A stretch of DNA of 64,000 nt, from NCBI GenBank assembly GCA_029216955.1, contig JANAVB010029819.1, positions 35,488,831 to 35,552,830 on the forward strand, written 5' to 3'. Numbering within the stretch: the first letter of the stretch is position 1; the number at the start of each line of letters is the position of its first letter. The notes under the pieces were generated by a model, which saw only the letters and a program-made list of their open reading frames with translations, had not been told where the DNA came from and searched no databases. Shown in pieces: positions 36,196 through 47,900 of the stretch. This DNA is from Iris pallida (Eukaryota; Streptophyta; Magnoliopsida; Asparagales; Iridaceae). The position numbers and the translations under genes are program-made.

Positions 36196-37154
36196 TTTAG
36201 CATGTTACCAAAGTGGTTCTAGTGGCCACACTTGTGTTGGTGTAATTACTTGGAAGATGACCTTTGAGCTTTGCAACCACCAACATGCTCCTCGACGCTA
36301 TGTCCCGATATAAGTAGCTCCATCTACAACATTAAGCGAAGACTCTGGTATCCAAATAAACTTGGATCCACATTTATTAGCTTTAGGGACCCATATACTA
36401 TTTACTCTAGCATTGGTAGAAAAACTCCTACGAATAGGACAAGTTACACTTATGTGTCCAGTGTGAGAGCAATATAAGCACCTAATACTAGTGTGTGCAC
36501 ATGTATCAAAATGAGCATGATTATGAATATGTGACATACTAGAATGATGAATATCTCTAGAGTGAGCATGCATGGACTTGGTCTTAAGAATATCATATTC
36601 TAATAGCAAATCATTATGCAAACAAGAGAATCAAATTTAGTATTTAAAGCATAATTCTTTTTTTCAAATAAAGCAATTCTAGAAATAAAATTATCATTTT
36701 GTTTCTTTAAAGAGTCAATAGAAGAATCATGCAAATGATTTAGCTCATGTGCTTGCTTCTTAAGATCTTCTATTGATGAGGAAAGAGATATGATTTTCAA
36801 AATTAAAGAATCATTCAAACTCTTTAAAGAAACACAAGATGTGTTTTGAGAGTCAAGTCTAGATAATAAATCATTGTTTTTATTTCTCAAAACTCATTAG
36901 ATTCTTATAAATGAATAACCTTTTCTGAAAGTTCTTCATTTATAGAATGAAAGTCCTTAAGAATCTCTAAGGATTGTTTAGCCATAGCTTTTCACTTAGA
37001 GCATTTCTTGCATTTAGAAGAAACATGATTGTCCATGCTAGTAGAAGTAAAATCCTCTTTATCTGAGAAGGAGGAATATGATGCCATACACAAATAAACA
37101 AGGATCTACTCTAAGGATGTTAAGCCTAACAATGGAGTCCTTGCTCTGATACCA
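36196..37154 (-). pseudogene. gag: Shortened gag region of Copia C
   Basis: From the primer site leftward, a start MASYSSFSDKEDF (around 37085) leads to decayed frames. A coiled-coil-like part (36600-36890; LKKQAHELNHLHDS) and a CCHC zinc knuckle CLYCSHTGHISVTC (36298-36621 frame) follow, then the WVPKA and IWIPESS repeats typical of the gag-protease junction in SIRE-like Copia elements. The UBN2 capsid part expected between start and coiled coil is missing, so there is an internal deletion as well as stops. The last ~255 bp is duplicated at 34134. Confidence 0.75.
37141..37154 (-). promoter_or_regulatory. tRNA-iMet primer-binding site of Copia C
   Basis: The minus strand reads TGGTATCAGAGCAA, 2 nt after the LTR end, fixing the minus orientation. 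Confidence 0.9.
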
Positions 37155-37156
37155 GT

Positions 37157-38529
37157 TGAAGAACATGTAGGCAACCCTAGAGGGGGGTGAATAGAGTTTG
37201 TGTCGATAATAACCAAATTAAAATTAACTCTTTCAACAACAAAATAATTAATCAGAGTATTAATGCAAAAATAAAAGAGATCAGAAAAGCATACACAAAT
37301 AAAACAGTTTTAACCTGGTTTCCCTCATGGAGGACTAGTCCAGGCCTGAGAACTCTTGCTCAGGATTGAAATCCACTATTTGTGAATAGCGTACACCACG
37401 TGCCTTTAGTCCGAAGAGCACGCAAACTTCTTTACAGAACACGAGCTTTTAGATCGAAGTGCTCGAACACTTCAACTTCGCAAAAAGCAAAATTTGGAAT
37501 TTTCCAAGTGACTTTTCTTTCACTCTTGCACACAACTTCTAGCTGATATCGCACTTAGCACCTTGGGCTAAGAAGAGTTATGGTTTGAAGATATGGAAGA
37601 ATAAGGCTTGGAGTAGAGCTTAGAAAGCTTGAATATTTGAAGGTAAGAGATGATATGAAATGAGAGAATTCAAGCTCTATTTATACTACTCTGGGGAGGC
37701 AGAGCTCGACCCGAATTCTGTCCCAATAATTTAAATTTTTGAACTTTGGACAGCTTGTACCAAGCATGTCCTAAAAATCAGGGTACTAAAAATCAGGGGA
37801 TAGAGTTCGGCCCGAACTCTACATTAGACAGAGTTCGGCCCGAACTCTGTCTCCCTTGGGACAGAAGTTCTCAATGGGCTATGGTGGTTTGGTTTGGTTC
37901 AGGAATTGGTCTGTTTGTATGGTAGATCTTGGAGAGATATGTCTAGGGGTTGAGATGACGTAGTACGACTCAGCGTACACATTCTTCTAGACTCAGTAAA
38001 TTAAAGATTACAAACTTGGAACAAATAGGAAAACCAAGAGCCCTTTGACGATGCCTTTCTTCTGCTACTTGAGCAGACCTGAAGATGCCTTTTTTTTTCT
38101 TGACATCAGTTGTCCAAAGATAAACAGATCTGGAAATCTGAATACCTTTTGGGGGCTCCGCCCATGAACCCCCATGGGGGATGCTTCCACCTTGACCCCT
38201 GTCTGCTGACCGATGCGAGGCCCCGGATAGGTCGCTAGGCGGTTCAGAAAAATCTTTTTGTATGATGCCATCTTTGGTCCATCATTGATTTGCCTATGTC
38301 CTGGTTTGATCATGTTTGATCATGCTTACTGCATGTCTATAAATACATGTTTGGCGAGAAAAATATGTTGCAGTACGATGCAAGCATGGCAATATGATAT
38401 AGGATAATTAGGACAATGCTAAGTTTAAGTAGCAACATGATAGTGAGTATATGAATATTAGTGACATCATTATGTTAAACTTAATTGATTAGCCATATCC
38501 AAAAATACGATATAATCATTGGTCTAACA
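37157..38529 (-). repeat. 5' LTR of Copia C
   Basis: It is 1373 bp and starts TGTTAGACCAATG at 38529 on the minus strand. It holds GAGTTCGGCCCGAACTC twice (37803-37819 and 37831-37847) and a TATA box GTATAAATAGAG (37675-37686). It is the same family as the H LTR. Confidence 0.85.
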
Positions 38530-39757
38530 ATATTGACTTATGGGTAGTCAAATTTAGATAATTTTCTTATGCCAAAAATATTGGTGATGTCTGTTTCAGC
38601 ATCCGAAAATATTTTCAGAAGTTCAGGTCTTGTGGCTCTTTGATTTGACGAGTTGTTTACGGGCTATTGTAGCATCTACACACTACCATTAGGTAATATA
38701 CCTTGCCCTATATACAGTTTATTTTACATGCATAATTTTCTTTATTTCTATTTGTACATATCTCTTTTCTGTTATATATTTGTTGTCTTGCCATATTTTA
38801 TTTCCATGTTTACCATATCACCTACCTTTTATTTTCTTTCAAACACTTCAATAGTTCTTCGTATCAGTGCTTTATTACGTACCATGACTTTCTTTTCCCA
38901 CTAGATCGTTAGTATGCATCGTGCTGCGATAGAAACTTTATTTAGGACGTGCTCCTAGATCCTTGTCATTATTATTAGTAGTTGGCTGTTGACCAATTTG
39001 ATCGTTAGTACGTATCGTGCTGCGATAGAGACTTTATGTAGATAGTTAGCACGTCCCGTGTTGCTTTCTATATGACTGTTAGCTCGTACCGTGCTGCAGT
39101 TTTACTCGACATTTTCTTATAGCCACAACTAGTAGCACTATTCCTACTCCTGTGTATCACTTGTGCGTTTACTCTATCTTTATTTTATTATCCTTCCACT
39201 GCATGTTATTTACTATTATTAGTGGCATGCATATTATGTATCTTGCTATGTTCCTCGAGGACCTGGTTATTCCCCATGCTTAGATAGAGATGAGGCTACC
39301 TGAAGGTATAGTTATGGAGTCAAGTCTGGAGACGTATCCTCTCAGGACGATGAGATAGTGTTAGAGGATTTCTCTTGAGACACGTCATTCTCTAATTTAG
39401 ATATTGCTACTTTATTTTCTTTCAGTTCAGCAGACTTGTAGTTGATTACATATTTTACTTCTTTTTGCTATGGTGACAGGTTGTTTTCCTCCTTGTTACT
39501 TATCTTCACTGCTAGACAGTTGACATGATTATTATTTTTGGACTTGGATATCTTATGTTTTAATAATTCTACGTTGATGACATTTAGCACTGCACCCTTT
39601 GAACTCTGACTTGTGTTGTTGTTATGGGTTTATTATCATAACTTATAGCTTAAGCATTTTGCTAATGGGCTTGTTATGAGGTTTGGTCTATTGGTGACGT
39701 GCTGCTGGCATGTATTCGTACACCTGGTGCTACGTATTTTGGGACTGGGGCGTTACA
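38530..39757 (+). repeat. Gypsy LTR fragment G
   Basis: It ends GGGACTGGGGCGTTACA. 39220-39757 resembles the end of LTR F. Around 38905-39105 a TCGTTAGTACGTATCGTGCTG-like unit recurs four times. The left end is cut by Copia C. It is followed by Copia B pol sequence, not by the F/T/L leader motif. Confidence 0.6.
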
Positions 39758-41467
39758 CATGTTGTATTCGGTCAATCTTTGCACATTAAGAGCAAGTAGA
39801 TTCTCGATAGTGGTTGCTCACATCATATGACTAGTGATGCATTGTTATTTACAATCTTATCGATGAAGAAAGAAGGATATGCCTCCTTTAGAAATGATCT
39901 TAAAGGTTATGTTATTGGTAATTGTAATGTAGGTACTCCCCCCTCTTTTGTAATAAATGACGTATGTCTAGTAACAAAATTAAAACATAACATAGTCAGC
40001 ATTAGTCGTCTAGCTGGCAATGGTAACGGCATCAATTTTTTGAAAAATAAGTGTTCCATTTATGATAGACAATCTGGAGATATTATATGTGAAGGTACTA
40101 GGAAGAATAATATTTATATTTTCTATCTCCTGGAAGATGCTAATAATGCAGGAAGATGTCTGTATGCCAATAAAGACAAAAGCTGGATATGGCACATGCG
40201 TCTAGGACATGCCAATATGGACAAAATCACAAGATTATCCTCGAAGAAACTGGTAAGAGGCTTACCCGAAATAAACTTCAAGAAGTATATGATATTTACT
40301 GAGTGTAAAAGGAACAAGGCAACTAGATCATCTTTCAAATCAATAAACGTTGTAATTACCTCTAGACCTCTTCAATTATTGCATATAGATTTATTTGGAC
40401 CTAGTAGAATCATCAGTCTTGGTGGTAAACTAGATTCATATGTTATAGTTGATGGTTTTTCGAGATATACTTTGGTTTTTTTCTTGCTAATAAGAATGAA
40501 GCTTTCTCTGAATTTGTGACTTTTTATAAAAATGTTCAAAATGAAAAAAAGCTTCATGATTACTCGTATCCGAAATGATCATGGAGACGAATTCAAAAAT
40601 GCTAATTTCAAATCTCTTTGTGAGTCAAATGGTTTTAGTCATAAATTTTTTTGTCCTAGAACTCCTCAACAGAATGGAGTTGTAGAGCAGAAGAACATAA
40701 CTCTCGATGATATGGCCAGAGTTATGCTCAACTAGTTTAGTCTTCCAAAATATTTTTGGGTTGAACTTATAAATACAGCCTTCCATGTATTGAATATGGT
40801 TCTAATTTGACCGATATTGAAGAAGATACCCTATGAGCTTTAGTTTAATAGAACTCCAAATATTCATATTTCAAAGTTTTTGGATGTAGATGTTTTTATT
40901 TGAACACTAAGGATAACTTTGATAAGTTCCACTTTAAGGCAGATGAAGGAACTTTTCTTGGGTATGCTACTAAGAGTAAATGTTTTCGAGTTTTTAATAA
41001 GTGATCTATGATTGTAGAAGAATCTATTTATGTCACTTTTGATGTGCTTAATAGAAAGATAGCCAATAACAGTGACGATGAAGTTGACCAAACAAACAAA
41101 GCGCCTGAAGACCAAGCTACCGGCACAAGCTATCTAGAGAGTCTGCCAAAGAAGATGAAATTCATGGCTGATCATCCAAAAGATATGGTAATAGGTGACT
41201 TATCAAAAGAAGTAAGAACCCACTAATCTACTAAGGATATTATTGCTAATTTGCTTTTCTTTCACAATATAACCCAAGAATATAGTAGAAGTATTTTTTT
41301 ATGAATTTTTGATTTCGGCTATGCAAAAGAAATTAGACCAATTTGAGAGAAATCAAGTTTGGGAACTTGTTCCTAGGCCTAATGGTTATTCTATAATTGG
41401 TACCAGACTAGATGGATATTCTAAAACAAATTTAATAAAAATGGTCAAGTCACACGTAAAAAAGCAC
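39758..41467 (+). pseudogene. pol: Decayed Copia B pol: protease, GAG-pre-integrase, integrase, start of RT
   Basis: The protease motif ILDSGCSHHMT (39800-39832) starts a frame running to 40519. It has the GAG-pre-integrase zinc part (WIWHMRLGHANMDKITRL) and the integrase core beginning LLHIDLFGPS. After frame changes near 40480 and 40545 the core continues with RNDHGDEFKN and PRTPQQNGVVEQKN (40532-40735). The catalytic Asp residues and the usual Glu are visible in pieces. Further decayed frames cover the integrase tail, and near 41330 the linker before RT (LDQFERNQVWELVPRP). The element stops at 41467, where Copia D is inserted. Confidence 0.88.
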
Positions 41468-42435
41468 TGAAGTATGTGTAGGCAACTCTAGAGGGGGTGA
41501 ATAGAGTTTATGTCGATAATAACCAAATAAAATTTAATAATTTCACCAACAGATAATTAATCAGAGTATTAATGTGGAAATAATAGAGATCAGAAAAGCA
41601 TACGCAAACACAGCAGTTTTAATCTGGTTTTTCTCGTGGAGGACTAGTCCAGGTCTGAGAAATCTCGCTCAGGATTGAAATCTACTATTTGTGAAATAGA
41701 GGTACACCACGTGCCTTTACTCAGAAGAGCACGCTAACTTCTTACAACTTCGCAGAGGCGAAACTTGAAATTGTCCAAGCGACTACTTTTAAACTTTTGC
41801 ACATAACTTCTAGCTGAATTGCACTGAGCACCTTGGGGCTTAGGAAGTTTTATGGCTAGTAGGTGGGAAGAGTAGGCTTAGAATGTATAAGGCTATAGAA
41901 GATGAGAACAAGAGATGAATGAAAATGAGAGAAATCATGCCCTATGTATACTAGTCATGGGAGACAAAGTTCGGCCAGAACTCTGTCCAAAATTCAAAAA
42001 TTTTGCCATTAAACAGCTAGCAAACAACAAAGCCTAGAAATTAGGATCCTGAATTTCATGACACAGAGTTCAGCCCGAACTCTGCCTAGGGCAGAGCTCA
42101 GCCTGAATTTTTATTCCTTGGGCCAGAATGTCCAAATGGGCTAGAATGTTCAAATAGGCTTGGTTTGGTTTGCTGATTGTTTGGTGGAGCTTTGGATAAG
42201 TGATTCTAGGTTTAAGACACTCAGGGATACTCAGCGTATATAATCCTAGACTTAATAAATAAAAAATTACAGACACAAAATACAAGTTACAACTGCATAT
42301 GTTGATGACGTCCGTCTTGAACCAATATATGATGATGTTCTGACTTTGGGCTTGATATGTAATATTGGATCGTTACAAATATCATTTTTGTTGATTATCT
42401 AAATTTGGTTGACTGTGATCCAGTTTGGGTCAACA
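41468..42435 (-). repeat. 3' LTR of Copia D
   Basis: It is 968 bp, starts TGTTGACCC at 42435 on the minus strand and ends ATACTTCA at 41468. It has GAGTTCAGCCCGAACTC at 42066-42082. The TATA-like GTATACATAGG at 41941-41951 is mutated relative to its relatives. A purine-rich tract (ATAGAGGAGAT, 42436-42446) precedes it, so it is the 3' copy. Confidence 0.82.
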
Positions 42436-42990
42436 ATCTCCTCTATTTTGATAATTGACAAAACGACATTTGTATGCCCCAATGTTCATAACTGGACACA
42501 TATTGTGGGGAAGTAAGAAACGAATGGCATGGAGTGAATAGCTCCCCCGTAGATGGATATATCAGCTCCCCCGTTAATAGATATGTCCTGAGAAAAAAAA
42601 TCTTTCCAAGCACAACATAATATCCAACATATACGATCACATATAAGATCACATCACATATCACAACAAATATCCATACTTCTCCCCCTTTGTCATTTAG
42701 CAAAAATAACCATATCTCCCCCATAAAAGGAGATCGATATGACAAAAGTAAGGACATCAACACACAACATATAACCAGAACCAAACATGATAAGGGACAT
42801 CTAAGCTGTTTGTGATAGAACCCAAAATAAGCCAGAAGTTCATAACATGTCAAACTAAGAGCATAATACAAAAAGTGCTAAAAAATGAAAAGATAAAACT
42901 GAAATAAAGTGAACCATCAGTAGCAGCAGCAGCAGGTAGATAACCACCACCATCATGGAGCCTGTGAACGGGATGGACCGGCCGACTAAG
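42436..42990 (-). other. 3' internal region of Copia D with GGGGGAG motifs
   Basis: On the minus strand it carries repeated GGGGGAGAT/GGGGGAGAA words around ATGACAAAGGGGGAGAAG (about 42685) and GGGGGAGCT words near 42545-42570. This resembles the purine-rich stretch before the 3' LTR in SIRE-like Copia elements. The frame at 42443-42871 across it is probably not coding. Confidence 0.55.
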
Positions 42991-44198
42991 AAGGCTCGCT
43001 AGCAGAGCGCTGAGGATCAACGAACGCCATATCGGGATCCTAGTACCACCTGGCCAATGGGTCATCAATCAGGTAACCTCCGCGAGAAGGGTCCCAACCC
43101 GTAGGAAAGGGCATCGTGGGATGCCGTGCCATGTTATACTGGATATCGTGCAGAGTGTTGCTGATGACGCTCATCTGCAAGGTAGTCCGGTAGTCCAACT
43201 GGGTGTAGCAATCATCTTCCAAACGGAAGCGGTCGTGTAAGATGGTACGGATGGAGTCGAGAGTGGCTGGTGGCCTAGGCTCTGGTGCATCAGGGTCAGA
43301 TGATTCCTCCTCAACTGGATCGGGAGGAACATGGGCAGGGGTAGTCCTACGGGCCTTGGATAGAAAGGCTGGTGCATGTGAGATCTGACACTCGTCCAAA
43401 GGGACGTAGAAAGCACGAAAGATCATCGGAAGATACATCGTATAGACAAGCGATTGAGACTTTTTTCTAGCTCAAATCATCCAATCTATCATCGAGTGAG
43501 GAAAGTTGAAGGGAATGGTGAAGTGAAGAAAGTAGAGGGTAGTGATCTCATGATAGGAGACTTCATCGGTAGATCCTGCTTTGGGCAGGATGGAAGAAAA
43601 GGTAATCCGATGGAGTTCGTAAAAGTGATTATTGAGATATTAGCCCTAAGTTTGCGAGGGTGGGTGTTGGGTTCACACATCATGTCTTGGAACACTTCAA
43701 GAGTGATATCTCCAACGAATTGGAACTCACGGGCATTAATAATTTTCTCCCAAGAGTTGGGATCGGTAAGTTCAAGGATTTCGGCAAGATCAAAATCATC
43801 AAATGAAATATCGATACCGGCGACTCGAGAGTAAATTTGGGTGTCGTCATGAGTCACATTGCAATAGAACATTTGTATTGCATTTAAGTATATGACAAAT
43901 TGGGTGGACACAAGTTCATCTAAACAAAGATCCTTAAAGTTTGGATCAAAGTCAAAAAAATAGTGAAGTTGATCAGATGCCCCGGCACAACACTCCGTGA
44001 TTTAAAATCCGCGAACCATTCATTAGAAGCATCTAATGAGACAAAAATGTTCTCATCAAAGGTGTTGTCATTGGAAGGTGGAGGAGGGTTGAATAAAGGA
44101 TGAATGGGTTAGACATTTTGTGGAGGAGAAGGAGGGTTTGATGAGGATGCACCTTCGGTTCTAACCCTCTTTTCCCTATTAAAGAGTCTTGGAGCCAT
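42990..44198 (-). pseudogene. Accessory ORF of Copia D (position of SIRE env-like or extra ORF)
   Basis: A start MAPRLFNREKRVRTEGASSS at 44198 opens a Ser/Pro-rich N-terminus. It is followed in other frames by SFDDFDLAEILELTDPNSWE (43489-43911) and a C-terminal part with EESSDPDAPEPRPPATLD and SNTLHDIQYNMARHPTMPF (43040-43438). The position between pol and the 3' LTR, the basic Ser-rich start and the middle part recall the extra ORF, often annotated as putative plant transposon protein, of SIRE-like elements. Several frameshifts and stops break it. The family assignment is from memory of the pattern. Confidence 0.5.
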
Positions 44199-44955
44199 AT
44201 GATAACAAAAGATAAAGATCTAATGAAGAGTAGATGGAGAAATAAGTGTTTATACCACAAAAAGATGATGTAAAGTTGAAAAGAAACTTCAAAAACCATG
44301 AGATTCTGTCACGACCCGCACCCTGGTTAGTGGCACGAGCACGTGGTTACGTCCAGCCTACGCCGCTGAATCGGTGGTAGAACGCTGTATAGGCCGTCTA
44401 CAAAAACTACACTAAACAGTATAAGGGTACCTGTCATCTCCACACAGAGGAATATATATGGCATAACTTAATCACAAAACAAAACTAAGATAGATAGCAC
44501 GGAAAGAAAATATGATAGATGTGAAAACGGAAAATGAGTTCAACATCCAACACAGCCGGAGAGAAACAAACAACATCATAGAGTCACAAAATATAAATAT
44601 AAGCTAATATAGTCTAAAACAAAAGCTGGATCGCAGTCCAGGCAAGCCTAACTAAGCTAACTACTCTGGGAGTGCAAAGTATAGTGGCTCAACTAACAGG
44701 CCACAGTCCTGGCCTAAGTCTCCATCTGTCTCGACCCTATAGTAGGTCGAGCAGTCTGCCTCAGAAACATCTGTAATATATCAACGGTGGACTGTCAGGA
44801 AAATGAGCAAGTATAAATACTAACAGCAGTTCCATATGAATTAACAAATTCTATAAGAGACAGTATAATGAAATACAAGACAAAGATATAGGAAGACTTG
44901 GGAGCCATTCGAAAGCCGAGTTACAACCCGTAAACCAAACAAGGACTGGGGTTAT

Positions 44956-47900
44956 TGTCACGACCCGCACCCACTGTGAGGGTACGAGAGTGTAACAACG
45001 CCCAGCCTACGCCGCAGTGTCGGCGGTAGAACGATGTTCTAGGTCATGAACTATAACTAACATAATATAAAAACTCTCCATAAGGAGGCCAACACAGAGG
45101 TACAACTCAATCACAATCTAGAGAGATAGGATATGGCACGATAAAATAGACAAGAGAATCCTCAACTGAGGTACAACAGAAAAGAAGTACAAGTCTCAAC
45201 ACCTCTATAATATACAACTCTGAAACCAAGACAACAGCTAAACATGAAGAGAAATAGTCTAAGCTATCTACACTATACAAGGTATCATCCTGAGCAGCTG
45301 CCTGAACCTCCTCAGGGGTCCAGGTCACGAGTGTCATCTAGGCAAGCTCCAAGTAAGGGTGCAGGGTTCCTCATCATCCTCTGTAAAATTTTCAACAGGT
45401 CCAGTCAGGACGGGAGCGAGCACAATACATCTCAACAGTTCATAGCAGGTTAGAAAATATAATCATGCAGTAAAGTAAGATATAGATACTGAAGGAAATG
45501 CAGTATGTAATCAGAGAGAGAACTGTAATAGAAATATCTACTATACATAGAGAACTAATAGTGACTAGTGAGTCAGAGTAAAATATAAACATGTGAATGG
45601 CATAGGAGGTTCATGACTACAGCTAAGGAAGTGGTTCATGACTACAGCTACTTGGATAATATTCACATGTCTATTTCTACTCCCCCAACCCCAATCAATA
45701 CACAAAGATCCGTTCAAGTTATGTTAAGGTTCGTGAAACTTCACATGGCTCATAAAATGAGTGATACGTGAAGGTGATTCATGGGGGCTCTGTGAACATG
45801 AGAGTACATGTGTCACAGGCGGTTCGTGAATCAGAGGAAGCATAGAGATACGTGATGATTCGTGAAACGCACAAAACATGCTGTATCCGATGCTCCCGAG
45901 GGGGATAACATCTCATGAAAGGATCTATATAGTACCAATCCGTGTGACCAACGTGATAGTATCAAGTAAAGTAATTTAAAGCAGGAAAATAATTCTAAAC
46001 AGGATATGAAATAATCAGAGAATGTACTCGTCTCGTATCTGAATGTCTGAAGTAAATGTACTGTCCGAGATGAGGTACCTGACTCCTAGTTAGAGCAACA
46101 CAAGTCAAGATGTATACAGAGGGTGATATATGAAATGTACAATGCATCTACATGTTGTCTAGGTCAAACTAGACCAAAGTCAACTCTCGGTCAACTCTAG
46201 TCAACTAGACTAGTCAAACTAGGTCAAGTCCTAGCCCAAACAAGTCTAACAAGTCTCACTAGGCCTAACCAAGCCTAGGCTAGCAATCAAATACAAGCAC
46301 AAGCCAAGCCAAGCTAATCACACACAACATATATATGGAGAGATAAGGTGTGAGTGAACATGTAGGAAAAGCCAAGTGCGACATGCATCAATGTGAACTA
46401 GTGTCATAGTGATAGTGTCAACATAGTGTCATAGCAATGTGTAGAAAAATAGTGTAAGGGTACATGAGGTGAGTATTGGGTTGTTAACATAGAACATTGT
46501 ATCACCTTCACTCAACTTGTATTTACCTTCATTCATTCATGTATTCCTACTATACATCCATACATTCATTATTACATGCCTACATATATTACATGGGGTA
46601 CATTACATAGATTATATTACTTTACATTGATACATGCCTATATATATTCATACATGTATGCATACATTAATATATATACATATATGCCTTCATATATGTA
46701 TACATACATATCCTACATCATCAACATACATCATTCATACATATCATGCATTATTTAAAACAGTGCAATGACCAATCCCTATTCATTCTCAGGTTTTGAG
46801 GCTATCAATCATGGGGTTAATAAGGCTAATGTGGACTGTTTTGTAGGGGACTGTCATGGTGTATGTATGGACAGGTATTTGGCTTGATTATGCTTGCTTT
46901 ATGGGCATGCAATGGCTTACCATGGGGTCAATTGTGGTCAGGCAAGTGGGGACTTGTTTGCTGTCAAAGGGGCTAACAATGGGTGGTTAAGGGACTGATT
47001 TAAGTGACAGGAAAAAGGAAGGCTATGGCTACAGCTGCTGTCCATATGTGGACTGGTATTTGGTGATTTAAGAGACTTGAAATGGCTGTCATTTGGCTAT
47101 TAGTATGGACTGAAAGGGGAGGCTAACAATGGGACTAAATGGACTGGAATTGGAGGGCCAAATGGCTGTCAATGGGACAGCACATTGGGGTGAATCTTGG
47201 ATAACATATAGCTGGGTTCAGGGCTAAGTTTAGGCTGGTTAGGGTGTCAAGTTTAGGGGCTAGTATGGACAGGTAATAGGCTAGTGTTAGGGCTGTGCTC
47301 AGGAGCCATTTATAGGCTGTGTGTGTGTGTGCTGAATTAATGTGTCTGCACAGAGCCTGTGAGCTTGGTGAAGTGAAAAACCTATGTGTCTCAGTCCAGG
47401 AAATGAATGTGGGTTCTCAGGAATCTTAAATAGTGTGTATCCATAGCTCTCAGTTATCTACATTCCCATTTCAGTCACATACAATACTCAAAATCAGTGA
47501 ACTTCAGTTTAACATATCAAAATATCATATCAAATTTTGCATTATCAATTCAAATCCTATTTTAGTTCTACATATCAATTTCAGTTTTAACCCAAAGAAC
47601 ATGCATTACAAAATAAAACTCCAATTCAGTATACATTAAGAACATGTAGGAAAGAAATCCTCAGGTTTTTATTTAGAAAAAATCACAGTTCATCCATTTT
47701 CAGTTTCCAACCTATAAACCAAACAACCCTCCTCAAGTTCATATGCAATAGTTTGTTAATGAATTTCAGGTTTCAGTTTTAACAGAAATGAAGGGAATTC
47801 AATAACAGTTCAAAACATCTCAACCTAAATTCGAATTCAACATTCCATCCTACCATTCAACAACAATAACTGAACCAACAATTAGATCACAGTTTTTAGA

